A stretch of 64,000 nucleotides of DNA from Callaeas wilsoni. Its lineage: Eukaryota; Chordata; Aves; Passeriformes; Callaeidae. A program made the translations under genes and the position numbers. Below are positions 16,394 to 40,600 of the stretch, piece after piece. The notes under the pieces were generated by a model. The model did no database searches, was not told the DNA's origin, and saw only the letters and a list, made by a program, of their open reading frames with translations. Where the stretch lies: contig VWPU01004896.1 of assembly GCA_013398955.1 (NCBI GenBank), forward strand, positions 116,910 through 180,909. The letters run 5' to 3'. Positions within the stretch are counted from its first letter, which is position 1, and each line of letters begins with the position of its first letter.

Positions 16394-18110
16394 GTTGTAG
16401 AATAACTGTTGACTTAAGAGATGTATTACTAAAATGACATTATTACTAGGCATATTTAGGTTCTTGACGGTTTCCAATCTGGTATACCTTCATGTCCTCA
16501 AAAATCAAAAGAAAATACTTTTAGCCCAGAATGCTGGAAATCAGATGAAAAAACAAGGTTTCCCTAGGCTCTGAGTAACTTCATATATCTGGCCACTGCA
16601 TACAACTTGTAACTAAGAAACTTTTCTATTGGTAAAATGCTTTTCAGCTATTTCAAAGAGCCCTTGAAATCTGGAAGAAATAAATTTTTGTGTGACTCCA
16701 TCAAAAAATAGAATGGTTACATGCCAACAGTCAAAAATATTGATTTTTTTTGATTGACTTCTTTCATCATTAAGTATAATATTGTCTAGTTTCTCTCCAG
16801 ATTCATTTTCTTAGTTCAGATATTCATCATCCTGTGTGATGTGATATCCTATTCCGCATTGCAGTGATTAATTTTAAATAATCTTATAAAATTAGTAAAA
16901 GCCTCTAATAATATATACCACAGTAAATATTGACTTTGAAGTAATTCGCTTTTGGACACTAATATCTCTTTATCTAATGCAGGTTGCGTGCAGAAATTTC
17001 CATGTTGTCAAGTAAGTATAGAGGATGGCAAAGGAAAAACATGGTGGAATCTTAGAAAAACCTGCTACAGCATAGTTGAACACAACTGGTTTGAGACTTT
17101 CATTGTATTCATGATTCTCCTCAGCAGTGGAGCACTAGTAAGTAGAACAAAATTGCAGATGCTGAAATGTTTAGATATCTCTTTAGGAGCAACTGCAAAA
17201 ATCAAATTTGCTTCAGAAAGACTTGTTTTTCTTGGAGCTGTATAAAACTCCCTGCATTTCATCATTCCAGGATGGAATGAAACATGACCCAAACTTTCAT
17301 ATGCCCTTGTTTAGTCATACTTTTGTCTTGCCACTGTAAAATGGTGCTGTTTTCTTTAAGACAGCGTAAGTACTCAAAGTTCAAATTGCATGCCAATTTT
17401 CAGCATGTTTTACAAGAGATTTACGTATAAAGGACTATTGTTAACTGTGAATATATAGCTAAATACATGGGTTTAAGTCTTTAATTCCTCCTAGGCTGAG
17501 CCACTTTTTGAATTTTGCTTGTGAAATACCATACCGAAAAATGGAATAATGACTTCATTCCGTTCCTGCTCTGAAGGCAGGAGATATGGAAGAGTGCAGC
17601 AGCAAATTAAACATAACAACCACTATCCAAAAAGATTTGCATTACCCACCTTTCCAGCTTTACTCAAGCTGAACATTTGCTACAATATCAATGTGCATAG
17701 TTGTACATTCTAGAAAACACATCACTTTTTAATTTGATTTTTAGACATAAGTTTGGTATAGCTGCTTTCTGGAAAGCAATATAAATATCTAGAACAGATA
17801 TATAAAAAAAGGGGGGTTTTGTGTCTATTTGAAAGTTTCTTAATACCACAGAGGATAAAAAATCATGCTGTGAGTTTCTTTCTTCATTCATTTGTAAAAT
17901 AGAATTTTTTTTTTTTTTTTTCAACTCCAGACAGGGCTCCTGTTGCTCCAAATAGTAGTATGGTTAAAGATGGAAAATATATAAAATAAGAGAATGAAGA
18001 AAACCAAGAAGAAACATTAGCTCTGGCATAATTATTTTTTATTCTTTATTCCTTAATTTTATCATGCATATTCTGTGAAACAGTAGTAATACTTGAATAT
18101 ATTTTTATAG
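16394..18110 (+). other. SCN2A: Two introns flanking the domain III S1 exon
   Basis: The intron sequence is 16394-16982 and 17138-18110, interrupted only by the 155-nt exon. Both have gt-ag ends (the first starts with the weak gttgta). A T-homopolymer near 17906 is the only notable simple repeat. Confidence 0.8.
16983..17137 (+). CDS. SCN2A: SCN2A exon: end of II-III linker and domain III S1 (155 nt)
   Basis: Acceptor taatgcag ends at 16982; donor gtaagt at 17138. The first two bases complete a Gly codon begun in the previous exon; then [20 protein letters not shown], a Cys-rich pre-domain segment, followed by [19 protein letters not shown] and [12 protein letters not shown], the domain III S1 helix. 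The size of 155 nt matches the conserved family exon. The end is phase 0. Confidence 0.95.
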
Positions 18111-24552
<6,442 letters not shown>

Positions 24553-24834
24553 GTGGTTGTAAACGCCCTTGTAGGAGCAATCCCATCTATCATGAATGTA
24601 TTGCTGGTATGTCTTATATTCTGGCTAATCTTCAGCATCATGGGAGTAAATCTTTTTGCTGGAAAATTCTATCACTGTGTCAACACCACAACTGGTGAGA
24701 TGTTTGATATCAGTGATGTCAACAATTATACTCAGTGTGTGGAACTCATAAAAAGCAATCAAAGTGCCCGATGGAAGAATGTGAAAGTAAATTTTGATAA
24801 TGTAGGAGCTGGATATCTTGCTCTGCTTCAAGTG
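24553..24834 (+). CDS. SCN2A: SCN2A exon: domain III S4-S5 linker, S5 and turret (282 nt)
   Basis: Acceptor cactag ends at 24552; donor gtaagt at 24835; phase 0/0. [20 protein letters not shown] starts the S4-S5 linker and S5, [20 protein letters not shown] is S5 and its outer end, and the extracellular turret follows with three N-glycosylation sequons (NTT, NYT and NQS). The exon ends with [19 protein letters not shown], which leads into the pore helix. The turret is the least conserved part ([20 protein letters not shown]) and resembles Nav1.1/1.2 in a mosaic way. Confidence 0.96.
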
Positions 24835-27003
24835 GTAAGTAAATGTATATATTTTCTTTTTGCTCTTTTTAAAGATATCTAGGAAAAATGGGCAAGTTAA
24901 GACTGTTAAATAGTGGACTAATTTCTTCATAGCAATAATGTACAGCTCACACAACTCTATTACATTGTTTCTTGTGATTTTTTTTTGTTAATGATAGTAG
25001 AGTCATTTTCCTTTCCAAGTCTGGGGAATACAGTCTCATAATGATGATAATAATAATAATAATGTGAAAACAGTAAGTGGAAAAAGTAAAAGAATCTCTT
25101 TAGTGGTGCACAGTATAGAACTATCATATTCCTTAATGCTTTTTAAAGAGTTATTATAGTATACTAAATAAGTTTTATATTACTTACAGTATTATCCTTG
25201 TGAAGTATTAGATGTTATTGTATTGCACAGCATATTCATTCCATTAATTAGTGCTATTTATACAAAATCTGTAAATTGTATTTCTCCTTCAATTCCTTAT
25301 CCTATGCATTGTGTTCAGAACTGCCTTTATTCTAGGTACTGAGCATATTTTATTTGTTTCAAAGAAATAAAGACCTTAGCTCTTTACAGGTTCCTTGCTT
25401 AGAATGGAGCTTCTGATAGCTGGGATCTGATCCAAAACACAAGCAAGAAAGCATGTAATTACATTTAGATGGTTGAACTCTGTAGAATCACTTGTCTATA
25501 ACTCAACATACAGCTTCACTGAAAGAAAATATGTTGGAAATGTCGTGAGATTTTTATAGCTCTGATATTCAAAGTTATCTAAGAATTATATGCTTGTCCC
25601 TTCTGTCTTGAAACAGGTCAGTATCTCTAGCTGACCTTAATTCCAAAATTAACTACCTAGGTTAAAAGGTTTTGCCTGTAAAGGCAATGTCAGTGTTACG
25701 TGCTGAGGAGTAGTACTGAACGATGACTCTGATTCTCTGGCTTCAGATCTCATCGCTACCATTGCCTCTAAAGATGTGCAAGGAAAACTGCTTCTCTTGA
25801 AGCTGTGTATGAATGTCATCTGTGTCACACATCCAGACAGTCTAGGTCTTTAACGGTTTTCCCTCCACTCTTCCCCTGTATTTATTGCCCTTATCTACCT
25901 CTGATCCTTTCCTAATATTGCTATGCAAAGTGCACCAAATGGCTGGCAGTTGCCAACTGAGCCAGGAAGATCTGTGAAGCCTGGCTTGAAGCACACCTTC
26001 TTAGTAATTAGTATTGCACTGCAAGATTCAGGAGGATACGAATGCTTCCAGAGTGCAAGTTTTCTGCTGTGAAAACTGGCAGCTGTACCAAAGTACCGAA
26101 GCTACTTCTGGCAAGCACAGATGGAAATATACTCCTTGGGATGGTTCCTCTCCTGAATCTCTTCAAGACTAATGCTCTTTGTTCATTTCACAGGCTTTCT
26201 AGCTCTTTTTTCTTTATTGTGAATAAGCTTGGAAACCTTGGCTAATAGTTGCACACTCACACTTTCAACGAGCATGTCACACCAACTTTGGTGTTCCTTA
26301 GAAAATGGACATCCTGCATCCATTAAAATCACCTTCTTAGAGCAATGATGGCAGATCTTTTTTACCCTTTACATGGAAAAAGTCTCTGTAGGAACTCAGC
26401 CAAATTTTTATAGATATCAATTACATCTCTTTCACAGTTCACTTTTTGGTCTTTGTAAAACAAACCTTTCACAAACCAACATATACTTTTACTTTTAAGA
26501 GTCTATTCCTTTTAGCTATGTGGGATTAAAACATTTCTAAAAATACCAGGTCAGTTTAGACACAGAAAAAACACTCAGATGCATGTTGGTTTCTGTCCAG
26601 AAGTTATATTACTGATTACATCAATTCATATTGTAAACTTAAGAAAATGGCTGTGGTCATGAGTGATTCTAGTAGATCCTACCTAAATATCTCTAGCATT
26701 AATGTCTGTCTAAATCTATCATTCTTCATCTGCAAAGAAAACATCTGCAGCTCCAAACACACTGTTGACTTGCTGAGATCTTCAGAGCCTGTTTTTTAAT
26801 ATTATTTGAATAACTAAAAAGAAAATTGTCAAAAACCCTAGCATTACTATGAAAAATATTTATGATACCTGTGTCGTTAAGTGAGGTTTAAAAATTTAGA
26901 AGTGATTTTATTAAAAGTGGAGGTCCAGATATATAAATAACCTAGTTATTGTACCAATTATGAATTTTTATGGGGAAGATAAACAACTTTGTTTTATTTC
27001 TAG
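24835..27003 (+). other. SCN2A: Intron before the filter-Lys exon (2.2 kb)
   Basis: AT-rich, gt-ag ends. It contains an AAT microsatellite at 25041-25063. Nothing else recognisable; the open frame at 26042-26245 is not supported. Confidence 0.8.
25041..25063. repeat. (AAT)n / (ATG) microsatellite
   Basis: ATGATGATAATAATAATAAT followed by AAT, in an intron. Confidence 0.9.
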
Positions 27004-27057
27004 GCTACTTTCAAAGGATGGATGGATATTATGTATGCTGCTGTTGATTCACGAGAC
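27004..27057 (+). CDS. SCN2A: SCN2A exon: domain III selectivity filter, filter Lys (54 nt)
   Basis: This exon of 18 codons is too small for ordinary ORF finding. Acceptor tttctag ends at 27003; donor gtaagt at 27058. It encodes ATFKGWMDIMYAAVDSRD. The Lys of TFKGW (codon 27013-27015) is the DEKA lysine that makes the pore sodium-selective. The 54-nt size is the conserved one for this exon in the family. Confidence 0.96.
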
Positions 27058-28240
27058 GTAAGTGTAGAACTTTCAAAGGTCATCTGTTGATTATTTTCTG
27101 ATAAAGAGTATAGAATTTAAACAGCTACACGCACAATAGAACAGCTACACACACAACAAAAAATTATAATCAGCATCAATACATATTTTTTTGAATCTCA
27201 AAATTTTTACTGGAAAGAATTAATCCTACTTCCTTCTGTTTAGCCAAAAAAGCTGAATTAACTCAACTGGATTTTTTTTTTTTTTTTGGAAAGGATAATG
27301 TTAATGCAGTAGAGCAAAGAAGAGGTTTTTGACAAATTCTTTTGGTAATCATGAGTATGAATTAATTTAAGATTATATGATGCAGTTATTACATATGGAA
27401 TACATTAATCAGGTTTTATAATTTGTAACTGTGCATTTTGTTGTTTCCTTAGGCTGAGCACCTATGTTTTCTAGATATTTAAGTGCCATTAGACTTTAAG
27501 GTTGAAGGTCATCTGTTAAACTTTCTGGGGATTAGAATTTTATTTTGGCTACAAAAATAAACTCTGTTTAACTTACACAAATAGTCATGTTAATGATATT
27601 GTCTCCCAGAGTAAAATATCCTGTTTCATTATCTTTAGCATTTCTACACTCAAGCTTGTTGTGCTGTAGAGGTGCAGATGCTGGGATGTGGCATCCAGAA
27701 AAATTGAGACAATAAAAAAATCTTCCTTTGAAACTTGCCTCAATTTAATGGATTTCACAAAACATATATTCATTAGAAATTTATTGAAAGCATCTGTTCC
27801 TAGCTGGGTGTAAGAACACTCGTGCAAGACCAAAAGAGTTCCAGGGAGATTTAGGTGATAGTAAAATTTATTGATTCTGTTGCATGATAATATACTGAAC
27901 ACAATATTAAATATTTTGATTTCTGCTATTAAAATTTTAAGTACGAATGACTGCTCTCAATCCCACATTGCTTCTTCCGTCTATGTGAGGAACTTTTTAT
28001 ATAGGTACATACACAAACATATCTGTGGGCACATTTACTTAAAAATTCCATGTGAACAATAATTCTGTCAGCTTCCAGTTCTCCGAATATTGATTGGAAT
28101 GGATATGTTGGATCTTTCTAATAAAATGGTGCCGTTCATAGCTTTTCTATCTGAGATGGCATATATTAAATTTTAAATTAAATTTATTGGTTTTTGCATC
28201 TAGTATTCTCATGGGAAATAAAATTTTCAATATTTTGTAG
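27058..28240 (+). other. SCN2A: Intron between filter-Lys and domain III S6 exons
   Basis: 1183 bases, gt-ag ends, with a T-homopolymer near 27272 and an imperfect 20-base tandem copy (AACAGCTACAC...) at 27119-27159. Confidence 0.8.
27119..27159. repeat. Short tandem duplication (~20 bp, 2 copies)
   Basis: AACAGCTACACGCACAATAG is followed directly by AACAGCTACACACACAACAA. A local slippage duplication in an intron. Confidence 0.8.
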
Positions 28241-30109
<1,869 letters not shown>

Positions 30110-30214
30110 TTTGGAGGTCAGGATATATTTATGACAGAAGAACAGAAGAAATATTACAATGCAATGAAAAAATTGGGATCCAAAAAGCCACAGAAACCTA
30201 TACCAAGGCCAGTG
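30110..30214 (+). CDS. SCN2A: SCN2A exon: III-IV linker with IFM inactivation gate (105 nt)
   Basis: The exon begins immediately after ...tttac at 30109, a non-canonical AC acceptor; donor gtaaga at 30215; phase 0/0. It reads [20 protein letters not shown], then [18 protein letters not shown] (codons 30125-30133) is the hydrophobic latch that causes fast inactivation, and the Ser of LGSKKPQKP is the known protein kinase C site in mammalian channels. The last residue is Val, where I recall Ala or Gly in mammalian Nav1.1-1.3. Confidence 0.96.
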
Positions 30215-33584
<3,370 letters not shown>

Positions 33585-33684
33585 TGATCTAAGAATTTTG
33601 TTAATGGGACAACTTGTTTACAGTCTTTGAGAATGAATCATCAACAGGACTCCTGCAGGAGATTTATGCCAAACTGACAGTTTT

Positions 33685-33739
33685 TACACATATATATGTG
33701 TGTGTGTGTGCGCGCGCGCGTGTGTGCATATATATACAT
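33685..33739. repeat. Alternating purine-pyrimidine microsatellite (TA/TG/CG)n
   Basis: For 55 bases purines and pyrimidines alternate without interruption: ACAC, then (TA)n, (TG)n, (CG)n, (TG)n and (TA)n again. Such DNA readily adopts the left-handed Z form, and the transcript could fold on itself because the flanking (UA) and central (CG) parts are self-complementary. It lies about 100 bases after the stop codon, in the 3'UTR. Confidence 0.9.
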
Positions 33740-34190
33740 TATATATATACTTAAGGTCAGTGCCTATAACAAAACAGTGAACCTCCATCATCAGACTGTG
33801 ACTCTGTTAATCAGGGTAAAAAACTTGACAAGAGGTTACTGTTTTCACTACAGCTGACACTGCTAAGAATAAGGGAAAAGGCGGCTCCATAGAGAAGACA
33901 GAGCATGAAATGAGTGCAAAAGGATACTTTATTTCCACAACATGTAGAACAGTAATTCTCTTCACTATTTGTAATGCAACTGCCACATTTGTCATATTTT
34001 TACAAAAACTGTATTAGTGTATTTATCATTTTTTAATTCACAGGTTGTTTACTATTATATGTGACTATTTTTGTAATAGGTTTTATGTTGGGGAAAGAGG
34101 TATGAGGACCAGGAGTTCTACTCTCAGATTCTCTATAAATACAGATAGGAGTGATTTGCATAGACATGCTGCACTTGCCAATCATGCATA

Positions 34191-34196
34191 AATAAA
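34191..34196 (+). terminator. Possible proximal poly(A) signal AATAAA
   Basis: An exact AATAAA, in ATAAATAAAAATATG context, lies 0.6 kb after the stop. The GT-rich downstream element is weak, so use is uncertain. A third exact copy is at 35457-35462. Confidence 0.35.
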
Positions 34197-35656
34197 AATA
34201 TGACGTTGCACAAAGCTGAAGATTTTAAGAACTTTCATGTTTCAGGGTTGCTTTTAAATTTGAGGTATTCTAACTACTTGTATGGCTGCATCCAGATCAT
34301 GTGCACCCAGATTAATGTGCCTGGAGAGTCTCCTCTAATTTACAGGAATCCGCAATGACTTGTTTTTATGTGAATCATTAAACATGAACAAGCTCTTGTT
34401 TATGTTAAAATATTTACAGCTCAAAAAATATTGTGCAGTTTCTGCACTGGAAAAATAGCTTCACCAAAATATATCTGGGAGTTCTTTTGTTTTCTTTTTT
34501 TTTTTTGAACAGCTCTTTTTTTTTTTTTCCCGGGCTATTCTTTGGTTACTGTCTTCTCTTGTTATCTCCAACATCCAGTGAACCCATGAAATACCCTTTT
34601 CCATGTAAATATTAACAGTATACTGTTGTGCGTATTTGAGCATAGAATTAAATGGCTTTGCCGCATTGAATTGCATCAGATATGTACCACAGTATGGTTA
34701 ATTTGCAAGAGCTCAACGGGACATGTATTCTGTGTCGTAGAAGGTTAGGAGAGTATCACTGATGCATATCAATGCTTTTGCTGCTGTACCTTGCTCCTTC
34801 CACTGTCCACAGTCTCCACTATAGGAAGCCATGTGTCAGTGATGAAGTGGATCAAGTTGTCCAACCAGACCTCATCCTTTCAAATCATTAAGCAATAGTT
34901 TGCAGCTATTTATGAGCTTTTTTAGGTTTGCATTTTAAATTTGAAGTGGCTGCTATATGGTGTAGAATCAGACTGTACAGGCCATATTGCAAACTGTTAA
35001 ACCTGTTGACAATGTGGTTAGCATATATAAATAATGTAAAGAAATACCATTTGGCAACAGTTCTGTATATAAGAAAAGTGTCTTCAAGTTTAGATCACTG
35101 TTACTTATATTTCTTTCCTCATTCACTTGGCTTATTTTCTAACCACAGTAATTCCAAACTGGCATCATCACAATATGAGAAAAAAAGTGAGTATTCGTAG
35201 ACTATCTCGTTTTAATAATATATTTGCATATATTCCAATGTAAAGTAAACTGTGTAAATCTGGAACCCAGCTTGTTTCCAAATAGTTACAGGACATAGCA
35301 AGGAAAGCATTAGGGGAATGTGCGAATTTCTAGCACTGTTTGCATCAGAAGTTCCAAGATAGTCTCATAGTTGATTAAGTCCTTGCTATCTTGCAGTGTC
35401 TGTTTACATAGCCTACTCTTATTCTTTTTTGAATCACAGTGCACTAGGCTTGTACAAATAAAATATTTCCCAAGAAAAAAATGGCACATTTGTATAATCA
35501 AGGACATCAGGACATTTTGTGTTTCATACACAAGCTAACATTAAATGTAGAATCTTTCTTTTACAAATGCTTTTGACTTGTAATGTGTTGGTGAAATGCA
35601 TGCAGGAAATTGTTATTATCATAAACAACGCAAACAATATTACACATGAGCCAAAA

Positions 35657-35662
35657 AATAAA
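35657..35662 (+). terminator. Probable distal poly(A) signal AATAAA
   Basis: AATAAA lies 2.07 kb after the stop and is followed within 10-60 bases by T-rich and TG-containing sequence. Cleavage is expected at about 35675-35690. Upstream AATAAA copies at 34191-34196 and 35457-35462 could give shorter 3' ends. Confidence 0.6.
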
Positions 35663-35685
35663 GATTTCTTTTTTTTAAATTGTGT

Positions 35686-36616
35686 TTATTTTGCTTTGTC
35701 TCTGACCTTCTGTTGGTTAAAGCAAGATAAAAACTGACTTTGGTGCAAATAAGAATTGCTTTCTTTTTCCCTAGAGCTAAACACCTTATTCTTCACATTT
35801 TAACTTCTATGTAAAATAATTATAAAAAAAAATCTGAGAACTTCGATCAAACTCCATTTATTTCTACTTCTTTGTTATCAGCATATTGTCAGGGAATAAA
35901 ACAGGAAACCTACACAATTCTGCCCCAGAATGTCCTCTCAACCCTCAAGAGCCCATCTGAGCCACAAAGGCACTGCCCAGTACTGCTACCAAAGCTGCCC
36001 ATGTCTTATGAGTCTTAAATATGCAAACAAACTTTCCAATGAAGTTTTTTTTGTTTGGTCCCGTATAACATTCAGCCAAGGGGCTCATTGAAAACAGATA
36101 AAAGTTAGTTTTAGTTGTATAGTGGTTCTTTTTATTCCTGTAATTCTCAAAATTAATTAATACCATCTCATTTGATCTCACAAGTAAGGGATAACACTGA
36201 CGCTCTGCTGTGACAAGTAGTGTTCATAATCAAAATATCTGGATACTAAATCGTAACACATTTTGGCTTAATATGGATGTCATCAAGCTGTTCAAGGGCA
36301 GAAAGATTTAGGACATTGAAACACCACATTATCATATTATTGAATTTTAAATATATTATTATATTTCAAAATTAACAGTAAGTAGAATACTCCTGGAGTT
36401 TTCTCACTGGCATGTTTTCAGTGTTCCTTTTTCTGTGGATATTATGCCATATTAACCATATTTTGGCTAAATATCAAATTGCTCATATAACCATGAAATA
36501 ACTGATGGAACATTGTAACACTACAGTCAATTAAAATCTCTAGTACACTGAGCATCAGCAGTTGCTGTAGCTGTCTGAGTTGGACTAGCATGCAAAAGGG
36601 AAGCCAGATTTCACTG
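35686..36616. other. Intergenic, immediately downstream of the channel gene
   Basis: AT-rich sequence between the predicted transcript end and the first CR1 element. I see no gene or recognisable repeat. Transcription may continue here if the distal poly(A) site is bypassed. Confidence 0.7.
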
Positions 36617-37680
36617 AATCACAGAAAATGCTGAGTTGAAAGGGATCCACAAGGATCATTGAGTCCAGCTTCTGCCCAAGAGCATTGTCCAAATCTTCTT
36701 GAACTTTGTCAGGCTTGGTGCTGTGACCACTTCCCTGGTGAGCCTATTCCAGTGCCCAACCACTCTCTGAGTGAAGAGCCTTTTTTAAATATCGAACCTA
36801 AACCTTCCCTGACACAATGGCAGGCCATTGCCTCAGGTCCTGTCACAGGTGTCCACAGAGAAGAGATCAGTGCTGCCCTTCCTCTTCCCCTCACAACGAA
36901 GTTCTAACTGCAATGAGGTGTCCCCTCAGTCTCCTCCAGGCTCAACCAAGTGCCCTCAGCCATGCCCCATACGTCTTCTCCTCAAAGCCCTTCACCATCT
37001 TCATTGCCCTCCTTTGGACACTTTCCAATAGCTTCAGATCTTTCTTATATTGCAGTCACCAAAACTGCACATAATATTCAAGGTGAGGCCACCCCAGTGC
37101 AGAGCAGAGCTGGACAATCCTCTTGCCCAGCTGGCGATGCTGTGCCTGATGCCCCCCAGGACAGGGTTGGCCCTCCTGGCTATCAGGGCACTGCTGACTC
37201 ATATTTAACTTGCCAATGACCAGGACCCCCAGGTCCCTCTCTGTGGCGCTGCTCTCCAGCACCTCATTCTCCACTCTGTCTGTACATCCAGGGTTACCCC
37301 ATCCCAGGTGCAGAACCTGTCACTTTCCCTTGTTGAACTTCAGACGGTTGATGATTGCCCAGCCATCTAATTTGCCGAGGTCTCTCTGCAGGGCCTTCCT
37401 GCCTTCAAGGGAGTCAAGAGGTCCTCCCAGTTTTGTATCATCTGTGAACTTGCTTAATATCCCTTCCAGTCCTGTATCCAAGTCGTTTATGAAATGTTGA
37501 AGATAACGGGGCCTAAGATGGAGACCTGTGGAGTCCCACTAGTGACAAGTCACCAACTTTATGTCATCCCATTCATTACAACTCTTCACACCCAACAGAA
37601 GAGCCAGTTTCTCACTCATCACATGGTGTGCTTATCCAGCTGTGTGCTTATATGAATGGCTTTCCCTACACCAGAAAAAT
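36617..37680 (-). mobile_element. CR1 LINE, 5'-truncated, degenerate ORF2 3' part
   Basis: The left edge (AATCACAGAAAATGCTGAGT) is a decayed CR1 3' terminus, so the element points to the minus strand. Read on that strand, 37274-37056 encodes [20 protein letters not shown] and later [10 protein letters not shown], the C-terminal end of the CR1 reverse-transcriptase polyprotein. Further right are remnants of the more upstream RT region. Stops and frameshifts show it is dead. It begins about 0.9 kb past the predicted 3' end of the sodium channel transcript and is the largest mobile element in the window. GC content is clearly higher than the surroundings. Confidence 0.92.
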
Positions 37681-40600
37681 GCCTTATTAAGAACATGCAG
37701 AATTGTTTAGCCTGCTCATACTCTTAGATCCTGGAGCTGGTGTCTGGCCCTCTTAAAATACAAGGTTAAAGCTCAATACATGGCCAAAGCTCAATACATG
37801 GCCTTCCCTAGCTGTCTGGGCATACTTACAAGCACCTGGCCTGCAGGCCTAAATGAGAGAATCCTCTAACTTGTGTTAATGTCAATATGTACATCCTTGA
37901 AGTCAAAGGTACATACATTATTTATTCCACTGCTCCTCTGACTAACTCATCTAACCTTATAAATCATTCAATTTACTTCCAGAGACTTTTGGAGCTCTTC
38001 TGCTTCTTTGGTTACTGACTTCAATCTAACAATTTCATTTTACTCTTACCTTTTCATATTACCTGTTCAAACCAGCACCTAAAATCTGCAGAACTTTTGC
38101 TCTCTGAACAGGCTGGCAGGTGTTCTGGTGAGGAATGACAGTTCATCACTCATTTTCAGGAACCTGGAGTCTCTTATAGTACTCTGTACAGGTAAGGTTG
38201 TTGTATCCATCTTCACTACCAAGCACTGTATGCGCAAAAACACTGACAATGCTTTTGGCGTGGACTAGCAGGATTGGCTGAGAGTCTTGGTCTGGAACTG
38301 GAAATAGGCTCACTGCTTTGAGGGCATGTATGTCGTCCTAATTACCCTTTGCTGCTTCTGTGAACAATTTCTTCCCTCCTACCTATTCCTTTTTACACAG
38401 AAATCAGTTGAATTTGTATAACTTAAACCTCACGTTCCTCCACTCCTACACTTCCAATGCATTTGAATGGAAATGCCACTTGAAAGAACTCTCCACATGC
38501 TACTAGGTAAGCCAGTACTAACGGCTATTCCAGTCAAGTATAGTTTTATATTACTACCATATTGTGCTTGTAGTCCTTCCCCACTGTTTTACCCCTTTGT
38601 TTCCATTCAGCAAAGGAGGATGTCTTATTTTATTACCTCCTAAAATCCTCATTGTATGACTACACTGATCCATGTCCAGGTGAATTTTCAACATGTCCAA
38701 CCACAGACAAAATGCCTTCCACTCTGTATTGAACTTCTTCTCTGTCACGTATTGCCAAAAAAGAGAGCATTAGTAATGCTGACAGTAGAGCTAAGTCACT
38801 CTCCTAGTATAAGTTCATTACTTGGTACTTTTCCTTAATGAGTTTTCAGATGAAAAAATTTCCACATGGATACCCAGAAAGGAGACATATTCCTGTTCAG
38901 TACATTACAAATTAATTCACAGGGCAGCACAGCTTAATGCTGTTCCCAAGAAAGTGTTCCCAGAAGTCCCAGTGCCTCACATGAGCTAATGCAGCAGTAC
39001 TAACTTGTGCACAGTCATAAAAGAGTAACGAGCTTGCAGAATTAACTGAAGCTAATTCAGCACTGAAGTAATTTTAACAAAGGAGGAAAGACCAGCGTGT
39101 GGTGGAAAAAAACCCCAACCATTTCCTCCAAGAAGGAGCAGACTGGCCACAATAAAGACAAGCAGCAGGACTGCCATTATGGGAAGTTAGGATCCTTTGT
39201 AGTCAAATGTATTTACTGTGAAATTCATTAATGCATTAAAGGAAATGGTGAATACTCAGCACTTCTTAGTCCATTATAAACTGCATACTGTACTTTATTG
39301 AGAAAAAAAATTTAATCTTTTGGAAGGTGAAATCATGATGGGAATTAAAAAATCAGGAAAGCCCTTGTCCAGAGGATTCGCCACTAGTATATGACTGACA
39401 TGATACATTATTATTATTGCTACATTAAATGTCACAATTGTGTGAAGATTTTTACATTTCAGAGCTAACTCTCTTGAAGTGCCATTTGTTGTGATTTCTA
39501 TGTTCATCTCTTTAGTTCTTCATCTAGATAGATAAAATGGAAAAAACATAAAGAAATCTGAGCAGGAAGGGTTACTGAACTAACAACAAAATCTGACACT
39601 TAAAATAAGTTTGCATTATTTTATACTTTTTGCCATTTTGAAAAATGTTTGGCTATCTAGAAAAATATAAGCCTTGGAAAAGACAACACCATGTGAGCAA
39701 AGCTCAAAACCACAGAAATACTTAATTATAAGTAGACAAAGCAAATAGCAAGCAGAGTTCATTAGTCATGTGTTCAAATTATTGAGCTAGTTACAATGGA
39801 TGTTTTCTAAAAGACCATGATTAATTCACGTACAATTTAATAGTAAGATAAGATAAGGTAAAGGGGGACGGTGAAGTGCTGTGATCTGTTTCCACTAAAC
39901 ACCACAGAGCAGGGATGTGCTTCATCTTTGTAATGTAATACATACTCTGCACCATTTTACAAATTAAATACCTCACCCTCATAGAAGAAAACATACTGCA
40001 ATGTGAGGCTTGGCTAAGCTAAGAAAATAAATTGTACAGCAGTAGCCTAAGTAAACTGAAGCCAATTACCATCTCTCAGGAGAGAAGACAAATCACATGC
40101 ATCTCTGCAGCAAGTGCTATGTTTGATGCATATATGAAAAGACATATCATGAACAATTTATAGCAGTAAAGCAGGCATTCGTTCCCAAGCATTCTACACT
40201 TCAAGTACATTTCCTGTATAATAAAATCCACTTAATGGTTTTTTTTCTTATAACCTACATTAAGGATAGCAGGGAAAACACTATCACCCCTAAAAGTATT
40301 CATTGTTTTTATAGGAAACACATAAAAATATAAAAAGCACTTACCAGACCTTACATAGCATTAACGTTTTCTTCTATAACTATAAAAGGAATTTCAGTAT
40401 CACAGGGATATTTACTCTTTATTCTAAAACCCTAATAGTCTGTACATGGATCACAAACACTCTGCCTCACCATCTTCCTGATACAGAAGTGTTTGGTTTG
40501 CTTTCAGAAGGCATAGCTCCAGGTACATGCTTACAGCAAAGTACAAGCAAGGTACAGTCCTAATGAGTGAAATTGTTCATCCTAAATCGAACTGGGTCAT

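Larger units (their letters stand above)
33585..35685 (+). other. SCN2A: SCN2A 3' untranslated region
   Basis: The AT-rich sequence after the stop carries an alternating purine-pyrimidine tract, T-homopolymers near 34495-34528, and three AATAAA signals (34191, 35457, 35657). The last one is followed by T-rich and TG-containing sequence (about 35668-35715), the expected downstream element. A UTR of about 2.1 kb is close to what I recall for mammalian SCN2A. The exact end is inferred, not seen. Short open frames inside have no coding support. Confidence 0.7.

Noticed and set aside
36659..37500. Several plus-strand open frames rich in Pro, Ser and Cys
   Set aside because: These are antisense readings of a minus-strand CR1 element.
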